The translations under genes were made by a program, and so were the position numbers. The notes under the pieces were generated by a model. The model saw nothing but the letters and a program-made list of their open reading frames with translations. It did not search any database and was not told the origin of the DNA. This document shows positions 51,697 through 59,882 of a stretch of 64,000 bases of DNA, piece by piece. The stretch comes from Bradyrhizobium archetypum (GTDB lineage: Bacteria > Pseudomonadota > Alphaproteobacteria > Rhizobiales > Xanthobacteraceae), in assembly GCF_013114835.1 (NCBI RefSeq), contig NZ_JAAVLW010000008.1, forward strand, positions 124,001-188,000, read 5' to 3'. Within the stretch, counting starts at the first letter, position 1, and each line of letters begins with the position of its first letter.

Positions 51697-52374
51697 ATGA
51701 TGCAGTTCTTCTCGCGCAGTGTTGTGGCCGCCGTGCTTGCGCTCGCGCTGGTCGCCCCCGGCGACGCCCACGCTCAGGGCGCCATGTCGGGCGTGCCCAA
51801 TGCGATGCAGGGCTTTTCGCAAAACCGCGATCAGCCGATTCAGATCGAGGCCGCCTCGCTCGAAATGCGCGACAAGAAAAAGGAGGCGACCTTTTCCGGC
51901 AACGTGAAGGTCGTGCAGGGCGACACCACCATGACCTCGAAGTCGCTGGTGGTGTTCTACGATTCCGGCCCGGCACCAGCCTCCCCGCCGCCCGCCGCGC
52001 CGAAGGCATCGAAATCCGGCGCGATGCAGTCCGCAACCCCTGGGCCCGGCGGCAGCTCGTCGATCCGCCGGCTGGAGGCCAAGGGCTCCGTCGTGGTGAC
52101 GCAGAAGGATCAGGTCGTCACCGGAGAAACCGCGATCTTCGACACGCGCGCCAACCTCATCACCATGGTGGGCGGAGTCGTGCTGACCCAGTGCAAGAAC
52201 GTGCTCCGCGGCGACCGCCTCAAGGTTGACATGACGACCGGCGTCTCGCGGGTCGAATCCGACAGTGGCAAGGTGCAGGGCATGTTTATCCAGGGAGAGA
52301 ATTGCGGGTCCGGATCGGGCGGGGCGAAGCCCGCTCCGGTGCAGATACCGTCGCTGATCCCCGGAAAAAAATAA
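51697..52374 (+). CDS. lptA: LPS transport periplasmic protein LptA
   Basis: 225 residues from ATG 51697; an upstream GTG at 51688 overlaps the lptC stop (GTGA). Sec signal (SRSVVAAVLALALVAPGDAH), then the OstA/LptA jellyroll: PIQIEAASLEMRDKKKEATF, SGNVKVVQGDTTMTSKSLVV, KGSVVVTQKDQVVTGETAIF and VGGVVLTQCKNVLRGDRLKV. A Pro/Ala-rich insert (~90-115) is typical of Bradyrhizobium LptA. It forms the periplasmic bridge that carries LPS to the outer membrane. Confidence 0.95.
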   Translation: MMQFFSRSVVAAVLALALVAPGDAHAQGAMSGVPNAMQGFSQNRDQPIQIEAASLEMRDKKKEATFSGNVKVVQGDTTMTSKSLVVFYDSGPAPASPPPAAPKASKSGAMQSATPGPGGSSSIRRLEAKGSVVVTQKDQVVTGETAIFDTRANLITMVGGVVLTQCKNVLRGDRLKVDMTTGVSRVESDSGKVQGMFIQGENCGSGSGGAKPAPVQIPSLIPGKK

Positions 52375-52569
52375 GGCAGATCAGCGCCTTAAAGATTAAC
52401 TCGGGCCCGCGCGGTTGAAGCTGATAGCGTGAGCCTGTATCTACTCAAGCGGGGGCACGGGGGGTGTTTCACCGGGCAGGGGGACATCCATTCATTCATG
52501 GTTCGCTAGCGAAGCGCTTCGCCGGCGGGCGCGTAGCGGACTCACCGTGAAAGGCTGAAGCGAAGCGGG

Positions 52570-53592
52570 ATGATGGATTTACTCGGCATGTTTCGTCGAC
52601 GTCCCGCGAAGCGCGGCCCTGCGGGGTTTGCGCGTTCGCGTGAGGACATAACCGCGCTCGGCGACTCCATCGGCGACATGCTGGCGAGCCCGGTGCGCGA
52701 TGCGCCGCCGGTGGCGCGTTCGGCTTCATTGCCGGGGCTTGAACTGCCGGAGCCGGAGCCCGACATCGCGCCGCCGCGCGAATCGCGTCCGCGCACACAG
52801 GCATCTCGTCCCAAGTCTAATGCCAATGCCAAGTCCAATGGCGGCGCAGCCCCGCATCTGATCAAGCGGCCCGGCTTTCTTGCCGTGCACAGCGTGGAGA
52901 AGAGTTTCGGCACGCGGCAGGTCGTGCGCGGCGTCAGCATCTATGTCCGCCGCGGCGAGGCGGTTGGCCTGCTCGGCCCGAACGGCGCCGGCAAGACAAC
53001 GGTCTTCTACATGATCACCGGCCTGATCAAGGCCGATCGCGGCGCCATCGAACTCGACGGGCACGACGTCACCAAGCTGCCGATGTATCAGCGCGCGCGG
53101 CTTGGCATCGGCTACCTGCCACAGGAAGCCTCGATCTTTCGCGGCCTCACCGTGGAGCAGAACATCCGCGCGGTGCTCGAGGTCGTCGAGCCCAGCCGCA
53201 AGAAGCGCGAGCGCGAGCTCGACGCGCTACTCGACGAATTCAACGTCACGCGCCTGCGCAAATCGCCCTCGATTGCGCTCTCCGGCGGCGAGCGCCGCCG
53301 CGTCGAAATCGCGCGTGCGCTCGCAACGCGCCCGAACTACATGCTGCTCGACGAACCCTTTGCCGGCATCGATCCGATCGCAGTCGGCGACATCCAGGAC
53401 CTGGTTCGCCACCTCACCAACCGCGGCATCGGCGTCCTGATCACCGACCACAATGTGCGGGAAACGCTCGGCCTGACCGACCGCGCCTACATCGTCTATG
53501 CCGGCCAGATTTTGACCGAGGGCAGTCCGGAAGAAATCGTCAACGATCCGGATGTACGCCGTCTTTACCTTGGCGAGGAATTCCGGCTTTAG
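52570..53592 (+). CDS. lptB: LPS export ATPase LptB with N-terminal extension
   Basis: 340 residues, ~100 more than E. coli LptB (241). Residues ~1-95 are a Pro/Arg/Ser-rich, probably disordered extension (RRRPAKRGPAGFARSREDI). The ABC ATPase starts at about FLAVHSVEKSFGTRQVVRGV, with Walker A GPNGAGKTTVFYMI, Q-loop LPQEASIF, signature ALSGGERRRVE, Walker B YMLLDEPFAGIDPIA and H-loop VLITDHNVRE. It powers LPS extraction by LptFG. rpoN follows 205 bases downstream, as in many Proteobacteria. Confidence 0.96.
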   Translation: MMDLLGMFRRRPAKRGPAGFARSREDITALGDSIGDMLASPVRDAPPVARSASLPGLELPEPEPDIAPPRESRPRTQASRPKSNANAKSNGGAAPHLIKRPGFLAVHSVEKSFGTRQVVRGVSIYVRRGEAVGLLGPNGAGKTTVFYMITGLIKADRGAIELDGHDVTKLPMYQRARLGIGYLPQEASIFRGLTVEQNIRAVLEVVEPSRKKRERELDALLDEFNVTRLRKSPSIALSGGERRRVEIARALATRPNYMLLDEPFAGIDPIAVGDIQDLVRHLTNRGIGVLITDHNVRETLGLTDRAYIVYAGQILTEGSPEEIVNDPDVRRLYLGEEFRL

Positions 53593-53797
53593 CGTCCGAA
53601 GCGCCACGTGTTGGCGGTTTGGCGATAAGGTCTTGCGTTCGCTTGGGAATCGATCGGTGCGCGGGCGTCGAACCGGTGCCCATTGGTGCCGGGCGCGCCA
53701 TATCCCAATTTTCGCGCGCGTCAAGGCGTGTACAAGGGCTCTGGACTAATATAAGCAAGAATCGGACCAACTTTTCAGTGGATCGGTTCTTGTCGCT

Positions 53798-55447
53798 ATG
53801 GCGCTGACGCAGAGATTAGAGTTCCGCCAGTCACAGTCGCTGGTCATGACGCCGCAATTGATGCAGGCGATCAAGCTGCTGCAATTGTCGAATCTCGACC
53901 TGTCGGCCTTTGTCGAGGAGGAACTCGAGCGCAATCCGCTGTTGGAAAGGGCCAGCGATGGCCCGGAACCGCCGGTCGCGGGCGAGCCGGCCGCCGAAGG
54001 CGCCGATTTCTCGAACTCTGGCAGTGATGGCGACGACGGTGGCAGCGATGCCTCTGATATGAGCGCCGGCCCGGGCGGCGAGGCCTTCGAGCCCGGCCAG
54101 GAGGACTGGCTGAATCGCGATCTTGGCAGCCGTACCGAAATCGAGCAGACGTTTGACGCCCCGCTCGACAACGTTTTTTCCGAAGAGCCCGCTGAAGCCG
54201 CCGCGCGCGCCGCACAGGACGCGGCGCCGACCGCCTATACCGAATGGGGCGGCGGCGCCTCCAACGACGATGAGTACAATTTGGAAGCCTTCGTCGCCGC
54301 CGAGGTGACGCTCGGTAGCCACCTCGCCGAACAGCTTGCAGTTGCATTCAGCGCGCCGGCGCAGCGCATGATCGGGCAATATCTGATCGATCTCGTCGAC
54401 GATGCCGGCTACCTGCCGCCGGATCTCGGGCAGGCCGCCGAGCGCCTCGGCGCCTCGCAGGCCGATGTCGATGCGGTCCTCGCGGCGCTGCAGAAGTTCG
54501 ATCCGCCCGGCGTCTGTGCGCGAAACTTGAGCGAGTGCCTCGCGATTCAGCTTCGCGAACTCAACCGTTACGACCCCGCCATGCAGGCGCTGGTGGAAAA
54601 TCTCGATCTGCTCGCGAAACGCGACATTGCCGCGTTACGCAAATTGTGCGGCGTCGATGACGAAGACATCACCGATATGATCGGCGAGATCCGGCGCCTT
54701 GATCCGAAGCCGGGCTTGCGGTTCGGCACGGCGCGCACGCAGACCATGGTGCCGGATGTTTATGTCCGGCCCGGTCCGGATGGCGGCTGGCATGTCGAGC
54801 TCAACAGCGACACTCTGCCGCGCGTGCTGGTCAATCAGGTCTACTACACCGAGTTGTCGAAGACGATCCGCAAGGACGGCGACAAATCCTATTTCAGCGA
54901 CTGCCTGCAGAACGCGACCTGGCTTGTGCGCGCACTCGATCAGCGCGCCCGCACCATTTTAAAGGTCGCCACCGAGATCGTCCGTCAGCAGGACGGTTTC
55001 TTCACCCACGGCGTCGCGCATTTGCGGCCGCTCAATCTGAAAGCGGTAGCGGATGCAATCCAGATGCACGAATCGACGGTGTCCCGCGTCACCGCCAACA
55101 AATATATGGCGACCAATCGTGGGACCTTCGAATTGAAATATTTCTTCACGGCCTCGATTGCGTCGGCCGACGGCGGTGAGGCGCATTCGGCCGAAGCGGT
55201 GCGTCACCACATCAAGCAGCTGATCGATGCGGAAGCTCCGAATGCAATCCTCTCCGACGATACCATCGTGGAACGATTGCGCGAATCCGGCATTGATATT
55301 GCCCGCCGCACGGTCGCGAAATACCGCGAAGCGATGCGCATTCCTTCCTCGGTCCAGCGCCGCCGCGACAAACAGAGCACGCTCGGTAATGCCCTTTCCG
55401 CTTCCGCCACTTCCTCCGACCGGTCCCGCGATATGGCCCCGGCCTGA
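53798..55447 (+). CDS. rpoN: RNA polymerase sigma-54 factor
   Basis: 549 residues. Region I begins LEFRQSQSLVMTPQLMQAIK and LLQLSNLDLSAFVEEELERN; a long acidic Gly/Ser/Ala region II lies at ~50-160; the core-binding domain, the HTH near HESTVSRVTANKYMATNRGT and the RpoN box ARRTVAKYRE follow. It directs transcription from -24/-12 promoters of nitrogen and transport genes with enhancer-binding activators. No FixK-type box (TTGA-N6-TCAA) is seen upstream. Bradyrhizobium carries two rpoN genes; linkage to hpf and ptsN is consistent with rpoN2, which remains inference. Confidence 0.97.
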   Translation: MALTQRLEFRQSQSLVMTPQLMQAIKLLQLSNLDLSAFVEEELERNPLLERASDGPEPPVAGEPAAEGADFSNSGSDGDDGGSDASDMSAGPGGEAFEPGQEDWLNRDLGSRTEIEQTFDAPLDNVFSEEPAEAAARAAQDAAPTAYTEWGGGASNDDEYNLEAFVAAEVTLGSHLAEQLAVAFSAPAQRMIGQYLIDLVDDAGYLPPDLGQAAERLGASQADVDAVLAALQKFDPPGVCARNLSECLAIQLRELNRYDPAMQALVENLDLLAKRDIAALRKLCGVDDEDITDMIGEIRRLDPKPGLRFGTARTQTMVPDVYVRPGPDGGWHVELNSDTLPRVLVNQVYYTELSKTIRKDGDKSYFSDCLQNATWLVRALDQRARTILKVATEIVRQQDGFFTHGVAHLRPLNLKAVADAIQMHESTVSRVTANKYMATNRGTFELKYFFTASIASADGGEAHSAEAVRHHIKQLIDAEAPNAILSDDTIVERLRESGIDIARRTVAKYREAMRIPSSVQRRRDKQSTLGNALSASATSSDRSRDMAPA

Positions 55448-55538
55448 TTGCGTTCGCGTCAAATCGCGATACTCTCGGTTCGCCATAGAGCCGATCCGGA
55501 AAAAACCAGAGTAGTCGAAGCATCAAGCGAGGCAGCAA

Positions 55539-56141
55539 ATGACCCTTCGAATCTCCGGCAAGAGCATCAGCGTCGGCGAGGCGCTTCGTTCGCGCGTCAG
55601 CGAGCGCACTGATGAGGTCTTGAGAAAATATTTCGACGGCAATTATTCCGGCCATATCACGTTGAGCAAGGACGGCTTCGGCTTCCGCACCGATTGCGCG
55701 CTGCACCTTGATTCGGGAATCACGCTGGAGGCGGATTCCAACGCTACCGACGCCTATGCCAGCGCCGACCAGGCGCTCCTGATGATCGAGAAGCGCCTGC
55801 GCCGCTACAAGAGCCGGCTGAAGGACCGCTCCGCCCGCAAGGCCTATGCGGCCACCGCGGCACTCGCGGAGATCGACGCCCCTGCGCTCGATGCGCCGAG
55901 CTACGTGATCGAGGCGCCGTCGGAAGGCGAGGAGGAGGTGACCTCCTATAGCCCCGTCATCATTGCCGAGGCGACCACGTCGCTGAAGCGGCTTTCGGTG
56001 AGCGAGGCAGTCATGGAACTCGACCTGACCGGGGCCGCCTGCATCGTGTTCCAGCACGGGTCCAGCGGCCGGGTGAACATCATTTACCGCCGGGCGGACG
56101 GCAATGTCGGCTGGATCGATCCCCCCGTGGTTACCCCCTGA
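55539..56141 (+). CDS. hpf: Ribosome hibernation promoting factor, long form
   Basis: 200 residues, the long-HPF architecture: N-terminal ribosome-binding domain (MTLRISGKSISVGEALRSRV, YFDGNYSGHITLSKDGFGF) and a C-terminal dimerisation domain (LKRLSVSEAVMELDLTGAAC, NIIYRRADGNVGWIDPP) joined by an acidic linker. It dimerises ribosomes to 100S particles during stress. GAGG precedes the ATG. It is 91 bases after rpoN and before ptsN, the classic order. Confidence 0.96.
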   Translation: MTLRISGKSISVGEALRSRVSERTDEVLRKYFDGNYSGHITLSKDGFGFRTDCALHLDSGITLEADSNATDAYASADQALLMIEKRLRRYKSRLKDRSARKAYAATAALAEIDAPALDAPSYVIEAPSEGEEEVTSYSPVIIAEATTSLKRLSVSEAVMELDLTGAACIVFQHGSSGRVNIIYRRADGNVGWIDPPVVTP

Positions 56142-56236
56142 CAATCTGGCTCCCATGGCATTGACGCCCCCGTTAGCCCTCCCTATGGTCCGCCGCTCTT
56201 CAAGCAGAGCGAGCAGGAAACTGGCCTTTCGGGAGT

Positions 56237-56252
56237 TGGCACTGCGCATGCA
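56237..56252 (+). promoter_or_regulatory. Candidate sigma-54 promoter upstream of ptsN
   Basis: TGGCAC at 56237-56242, five bases, ATGCA at 56248-56252. GG at 56238-56239 and GC at 56250-56251 have exactly ten bases between, as in TGGCAC-N5-TTGCW with one mismatch. Its setting in the rpoN-hpf-ptsN locus supports it; start of transcription would be ~110 bases before ptsN. Confidence 0.5.
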
Positions 56253-56373
56253 TTGGAGTAGAAGCCGTGCAAATCGGGACCCGGGTTAAGCCCGCCTCCC
56301 GCTTCATCTTCTTGACGCCCCGGTTCTAGAACCTATCTCGCAACCTGACGGTTAATTCACCTCGGAACGCCCC

Positions 56374-56835
56374 ATGACGATTACCGATCTGGTCGCACCC
56401 GAGGCGATTCTCCCCGCATTGAAGGTGATCAGCAAGAAGCAGGCGCTGCAGGAGCTGGCGGCGCGGGCGTCCGCCCTGACCGGCCAGAACGAGCGCTCGG
56501 TGTTCGAGGTGTTGTTGCAGCGGGAGAAGCTGGGCACCACCGCCGTCGGTTATGGCGTCGCCATTCCGCACGGCAAACTGCCGAAGCTGGAAAAGCTGTT
56601 CGGGCTGTTCGCCCGGCTTGAACGGCCGATCGATTTCGAGGCGATGGACGGCCAGCCGGTCGACCTGATCTTCCTGCTGCTGGCGCCGGAGGGCGCGGGC
56701 GCCGATCATCTGAAGGCGCTGGCGCGGATTGCGCGCCTGTTGCGTGACCAGGACGTCGCCAAGAAGCTTCGCGCCTCGCGCGACGCGCAGGCGATCTATT
56801 CGGTGCTGGCCCTGCCGCCGGCCAGCGCAGCCTAA
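56374..56835 (+). CDS. ptsN: PTS nitrogen-regulatory protein EIIA(Ntr)
   Basis: 153 residues. Mannitol/fructose-type EIIA: DLVAPEAILPALKVISKKQA, LQELAARASALTG and the phospho-His in GVAIPHGKLPKL. Accepts phosphate from NPr and regulates potassium transport, nitrogen metabolism and other processes. It follows hpf after 232 bases that contain a candidate sigma-54 promoter, so it may be controlled by the product of the rpoN gene 1 kb upstream. Confidence 0.96.
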   Translation: MTITDLVAPEAILPALKVISKKQALQELAARASALTGQNERSVFEVLLQREKLGTTAVGYGVAIPHGKLPKLEKLFGLFARLERPIDFEAMDGQPVDLIFLLLAPEGAGADHLKALARIARLLRDQDVAKKLRASRDAQAIYSVLALPPASAA

Positions 56836-56856
56836 TTCCCTCCGGGAACTCCTTTT
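56836..56856 (+). terminator. Weak intrinsic terminator after ptsN
   Basis: TTCCC, three-base loop, GGGAA, then CTCCTTTT. The stem is only 5 bp, so the hairpin is marginal. It lies in the 113-base gap before the chemotaxis receptor gene. Confidence 0.35.
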
Positions 56857-56948
56857 CCCGTAAGTAGTGAACGCGTTAAACGCAATTTTAAGCTAAATAG
56901 CGGTTATTTCGGTCGCTGGGATTTTTTCAACGCCCGGAGAACATTGCC

Positions 56949-58637
56949 ATGACGCTGCGACTGACGATTTCGCGCGCGATATTGATTTTTGGATTGGTCA
57001 CCGCATTAGGTCTCGGTGCCGTCATTGCTACCAGCGTTTACGCGCTGTCACAGCTCAAGGTCGGCGGCCCACTCTACAACCAGATCAAGCTCGGCAACGA
57101 CCTCATTGCCGATATCTTGCCACCGCCGGAATATGTCATCGAGGCCTATCTCGAGGCCACGCTTGTGCTGCATGACCCGGCCAAGCTTGCGGCGCATCGC
57201 GACCGGATTGCAGAGCTCAAGAAGGAATATGACGAGCGGCACGACTACTGGGTCAAGTCGGATCTCGATCCGGTGCTGAAGACCAAGCTGGTCGAGAAGT
57301 CCGACGGCGAGGTGCGCCGGTTCTGGACCGCGATCCAGGACGGACTTCTTCCCGCACTCGGCAAGGGCGACAGCGCGGCTGCGGCGAAATCCTATGCGGA
57401 AATCACCGCGCGTTATACCGCGCACCGCGCCATCATCGACGACATCGTCAAGCAGACCAATGACCAGAATGCGGCGACCGAAGTCGCGGCGACGGGGCGC
57501 GTCAGCACCTTCACGTTCCTGCTGTGGGGCGTCTCTGCCGCGGTGTTTCTCGTCATCGGCGCGGGCATTTTCGGCGTAGCGTTCGGCGTTATCAGGCCCA
57601 TCGCGCAAATGACCGACGTGATGAAGGGCCTTGCCGGCGGCGACCTCAACGTTTCGGTGCCGGCGCTCAGCCGTGGCGATGAAGTGGGTGCCATGGCGCG
57701 CGCGGTTCAGGTGTTCAAGGACAACGCGCTGCGCGTTCTATCGATGGAATCGGAGCAGGCCAACCTGAAGCTCAAGGCGGAAGGCGAGCGCAAGGCCGCG
57801 ATGCAGCAGATGGCAGACGGCTTCGACTCCGTGATCGGGAAGATCATCCAGACCGTGTCGAGCGCTTCCTCCGAGCTCGAATCATCCGCCGGCCGGTTGA
57901 CCAAGACCGCTGAAGTGACCCAGATGCTCTCGGCGACGGTTGCCTCCGCATCGGAGCAATCCTCGGCCAATGCGCAGTCCGCCGCGGCGGCGGCGGAAGA
58001 GATGGCCTCGTCGGTCTCCGAGATCAGCCGCCAGGTTCAGGATTCGCACAAGATATCGCGCGAGGCGGTGAGCCAGGTCGAGCAGACCAATGCGCGGATT
58101 GCCGATCTCGCGCAGTCCGCCAGCCGGATCGGCGAAGTGGTCAAGATGATCAGCGCGGTGGCGGAGCAGACCAACCTGCTGGCGCTGAACGCCACGATCG
58201 AGGCGGCGCGGGCCGGCGAGGCGGGACGCGGATTTGCGGTTGTCGCATCCGAGGTCAAGGCGCTCGCTGCGCAGACCGCGAAGGCGACCGAGGAAATCGG
58301 CGAGCAGATCAGCCAGATGCAGTCGGCGACCAATCAGTCGGTGTCGGCGATCCAGGAAATCGGCGGCACGATCGGCCGCATCGCGGAAATCTCACAAGCG
58401 ATCGCGGCGGCCGTGGAAGAGCAGGGTGCCACGACTCAGGAAATTTCGCGCAATGTGCAGCAGGCGGCGCAGGGCGCCACGCAAGTCGCCGGCAGCATCA
58501 CCGACGTCAATCGCGGCGCGACCGATACTGGCACAGCATCTAGCCACGTGCACGGGCTGGCCCGATCCCTGCTGGGACAGAGCAATCATCTCAAGGGTGA
58601 GGTGGAGAAATTCCTCTCAACCGTTCGCGCGGCCTAA
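56949..58637 (+). CDS. Methyl-accepting chemotaxis protein
   Basis: 562 residues. Two membrane helices (~8-32 and ~188-215) flank a periplasmic helical-bundle sensor of ~150 residues (ADILPPPEYVIEAYLEATLV, DIVKQTNDQNAATEVAATG). HAMP domain (~216-270, GVIRPIAQMTDVMKGLAGGD) and the signalling hairpin with NLLALNATIEAARAGEAGRG at its tip follow. The periplasmic part resembles the single-bundle (sCache-like or TarH-like) sensors; ligand unknown. No CheW pentapeptide tail is seen. Confidence 0.95.
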   Translation: MTLRLTISRAILIFGLVTALGLGAVIATSVYALSQLKVGGPLYNQIKLGNDLIADILPPPEYVIEAYLEATLVLHDPAKLAAHRDRIAELKKEYDERHDYWVKSDLDPVLKTKLVEKSDGEVRRFWTAIQDGLLPALGKGDSAAAAKSYAEITARYTAHRAIIDDIVKQTNDQNAATEVAATGRVSTFTFLLWGVSAAVFLVIGAGIFGVAFGVIRPIAQMTDVMKGLAGGDLNVSVPALSRGDEVGAMARAVQVFKDNALRVLSMESEQANLKLKAEGERKAAMQQMADGFDSVIGKIIQTVSSASSELESSAGRLTKTAEVTQMLSATVASASEQSSANAQSAAAAAEEMASSVSEISRQVQDSHKISREAVSQVEQTNARIADLAQSASRIGEVVKMISAVAEQTNLLALNATIEAARAGEAGRGFAVVASEVKALAAQTAKATEEIGEQISQMQSATNQSVSAIQEIGGTIGRIAEISQAIAAAVEEQGATTQEISRNVQQAAQGATQVAGSITDVNRGATDTGTASSHVHGLARSLLGQSNHLKGEVEKFLSTVRAA

Positions 58638-58638
58638 G

Positions 58639-58760
58639 GCATGATCCGGAAAAGTGGAAACCGGTCTTCCCTCGCGACAAACGCGAAGGCGTTTGCGCGG
58701 AGATCATGCTCAAATCAAAGAGATAGAGCGAGATGACGATTCGAAGAAAAGCCATCTCGC
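58639..58760. repeat. Dispersed extragenic repeat (GCATGATCCGGAAAAGTGG type)
   Basis: GGCATGATCCGGAAAAGTGG, then ACCGGTCTTCC, GGAGATCATGCTCAAATCAA and AGATAGAGCGAGATGACGAT. This pattern is one of the commonest Rhizobiales intergenic repeats and pairs ATGATC with GATCAT around an internal CGCGACAAACGCG turn. A partial relative stands upstream of gshB at 3016. Confidence 0.75.
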
Positions 58761-58874
58761 TCGATGCGAACCGGAATTTGCTCTGAACGACGATACGCGG
58801 GCTGTGCCCGCGTATCCGAAACCCTCTTCTCGCACTCGCTCGGCATCCGATCAGCCGATGCCGGCGAAGCTTCC

Positions 58875-59141
58875 TCAATGCACGCTGACGGCCTGAAGCT
58901 CGTTGCTCCATGCGTTGGCGATCGCCGCCTCGCGGCTGTCGGTCAGCATGATCGGGGTGCCGTCGGCGGCATGCAGCGCGAACAGTTTCAGTCCCGGCGC
59001 GATCTTCGGCGCCTGCGGAAACAGTCCCGGCACGTCCTCGGAACGGACTTGCTTCACATAGGCAATATGGCCTTCACCAAGATGGGCCAGCGCCTCAACG
59101 GAAACCTTTTCAGGTTCGAAGGTCACACTCACGTCACTCAT
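58875..59141 (-). CDS. DUF1150 protein downstream of hsp20
   Basis: 88 residues from ATG 59141. DUF1150: VSVTFEPEKVSVEALAHLGE, HIAYVKQVRSEDVPGLFP and GTPIMLTDSREAAIANAWSN. Function is unknown, but in Rhizobiales it regularly follows a small heat-shock gene; here it is 52 bases downstream of hsp20 on the same strand, so it is probably heat-induced on the same transcript. Confidence 0.92.
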   Translation of the reverse strand: MSDVSVTFEPEKVSVEALAHLGEGHIAYVKQVRSEDVPGLFPQAPKIAPGLKLFALHAADGTPIMLTDSREAAIANAWSNELQAVSVH

Positions 59142-59193
59142 GGTCTCGACTCCTCTGGAGATTAAGCGGTCGAGTCCGCTCCTTGTTCCACTA

Positions 59194-59619
59194 TTATTCG
59201 TGTTCATTGATAGCGATTGTCTTAACGACCCGTTCAGGCTCCGGCCTGGCCAGATCGATCGACAAAAGCCCGTTTTTCAGATCCGCGCCCAGCACCAGCA
59301 TCCCCTCTGCCAGCACAAAGGTGCGCTGGAAGTGGCGCGCGGCGATGCCGCGATGGATGTATTGCCGGGCCTTGTCGTCCTGCTGGCGGCCCCGAATTAC
59401 GAGCTGGTTTTCCTCAATGGTCACATCGAGTTGGTCGCGGGTAAAACCCGCCACCGCCAGCGTGATGCGCAGCCGTTCGGGCTGGCCGTTGGTGCGGTCA
59501 CACCGCTCGATGTTGTACGGAGGATAGCCGTCGGCGCCTTTGACAACGCGATCGAGCGCACGCTCGATTTCGTCGAACCCAAGCAGGAACGGACTGGACA
59601 ACGAAGGAACACGAGACAT
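59194..59619 (-). CDS. Small heat-shock protein, Hsp20/class A
   Basis: 141 residues from ATG 59619. The start VPSLSSPFLLGFDEIERALD, the alpha-crystallin domain ERLRITLAVAGFTRDQLDVT, LVIRGRQQDDKARQYIHRGI and the C-terminal NGLLSIDLARPEPE (G-L-L signature) fit Bradyrhizobium class A sHSPs. ATP-independent holdase that oligomerises. Expression is predicted to be controlled twice: by an RpoH promoter and by a ROSE thermometer in the leader, with the SD AGGA inside the last hairpin. Confidence 0.95.
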   Translation of the reverse strand: MSRVPSLSSPFLLGFDEIERALDRVVKGADGYPPYNIERCDRTNGQPERLRITLAVAGFTRDQLDVTIEENQLVIRGRQQDDKARQYIHRGIAARHFQRTFVLAEGMLVLGADLKNGLLSIDLARPEPERVVKTIAINEHE

Positions 59620-59699
59620 TACAAAGTCCTCTCGAAGCGACTTTGAGGGGCCCTTGCGGCGCCCCATTCAACCGGCCGGCCGACTTGCCGTCCGGTCAA
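59620..59699 (-). promoter_or_regulatory. ROSE-type RNA thermometer of hsp20
   Basis: Three hairpins precede the ATG at 59619. The last (59645-59622) pairs CAAAGTC(G)CT with AGGACTTTG around the loop TCGAG, so TCGCT holds the SD AGGA with a bulged G, the hallmark of ROSE elements. The middle hairpin (59665-59647) is GGGGC(G)CC-GCAA-GGGCCCC, also with a bulged G and a GNRA loop. The first (59696-59671) is CCGG...CCGG. Heating should melt the last stem and free the SD. Confidence 0.85.
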
Positions 59700-59705
59700 G
59701 GAACA

Positions 59706-59734
59706 ATATGGGGGTGATTTGGGGAGGGTTCAAG
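59706..59734 (-). promoter_or_regulatory. RpoH (sigma-32) promoter of hsp20
   Basis: Reading the minus strand: CTTGAA (59734-59729), 15 bases, CCCCATAT (59713-59706). It matches CTTGAA-N13-15-CCCCATNT exactly. Start of transcription would be near 59699, so the leader equals the ROSE element. Confidence 0.8.
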
Positions 59735-59784
59735 CACCTCTGAAAGCTGTGTAAATCGGCCGTGGTGCGGGTCTTTCCGGCCGG

Positions 59785-59879
59785 CCACTCCGGGTCAACG
59801 CGTAGCGTTGAACCCGGAATCTCGAGATTCTCAGGTGCGCACGGGCGCACCGTAGTGCGCTTCGCGCCCCGGAATGACG
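59785..59879. repeat. Dispersed extragenic repeat, copy 2 (GTCATTCCGGGGCGC type)
   Basis: The minus strand reads GTCATTCCGGGGCGCGAAGC and later CTGAGAATCTCGAGATTCCG, like the copy at 26001-26102 but on the opposite strand. Inner GGTGCGC/GCGCACC-like arms pair. It separates hsp20 leader sequence from the end of ugpC. Confidence 0.75.
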
Positions 59880-59882
59880 GTG

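Noticed and set aside
53593..53797. FixK/Anr-type box (TTGA-N6-TCAA) upstream of rpoN
   Set aside because: No such palindrome is found in the gap.
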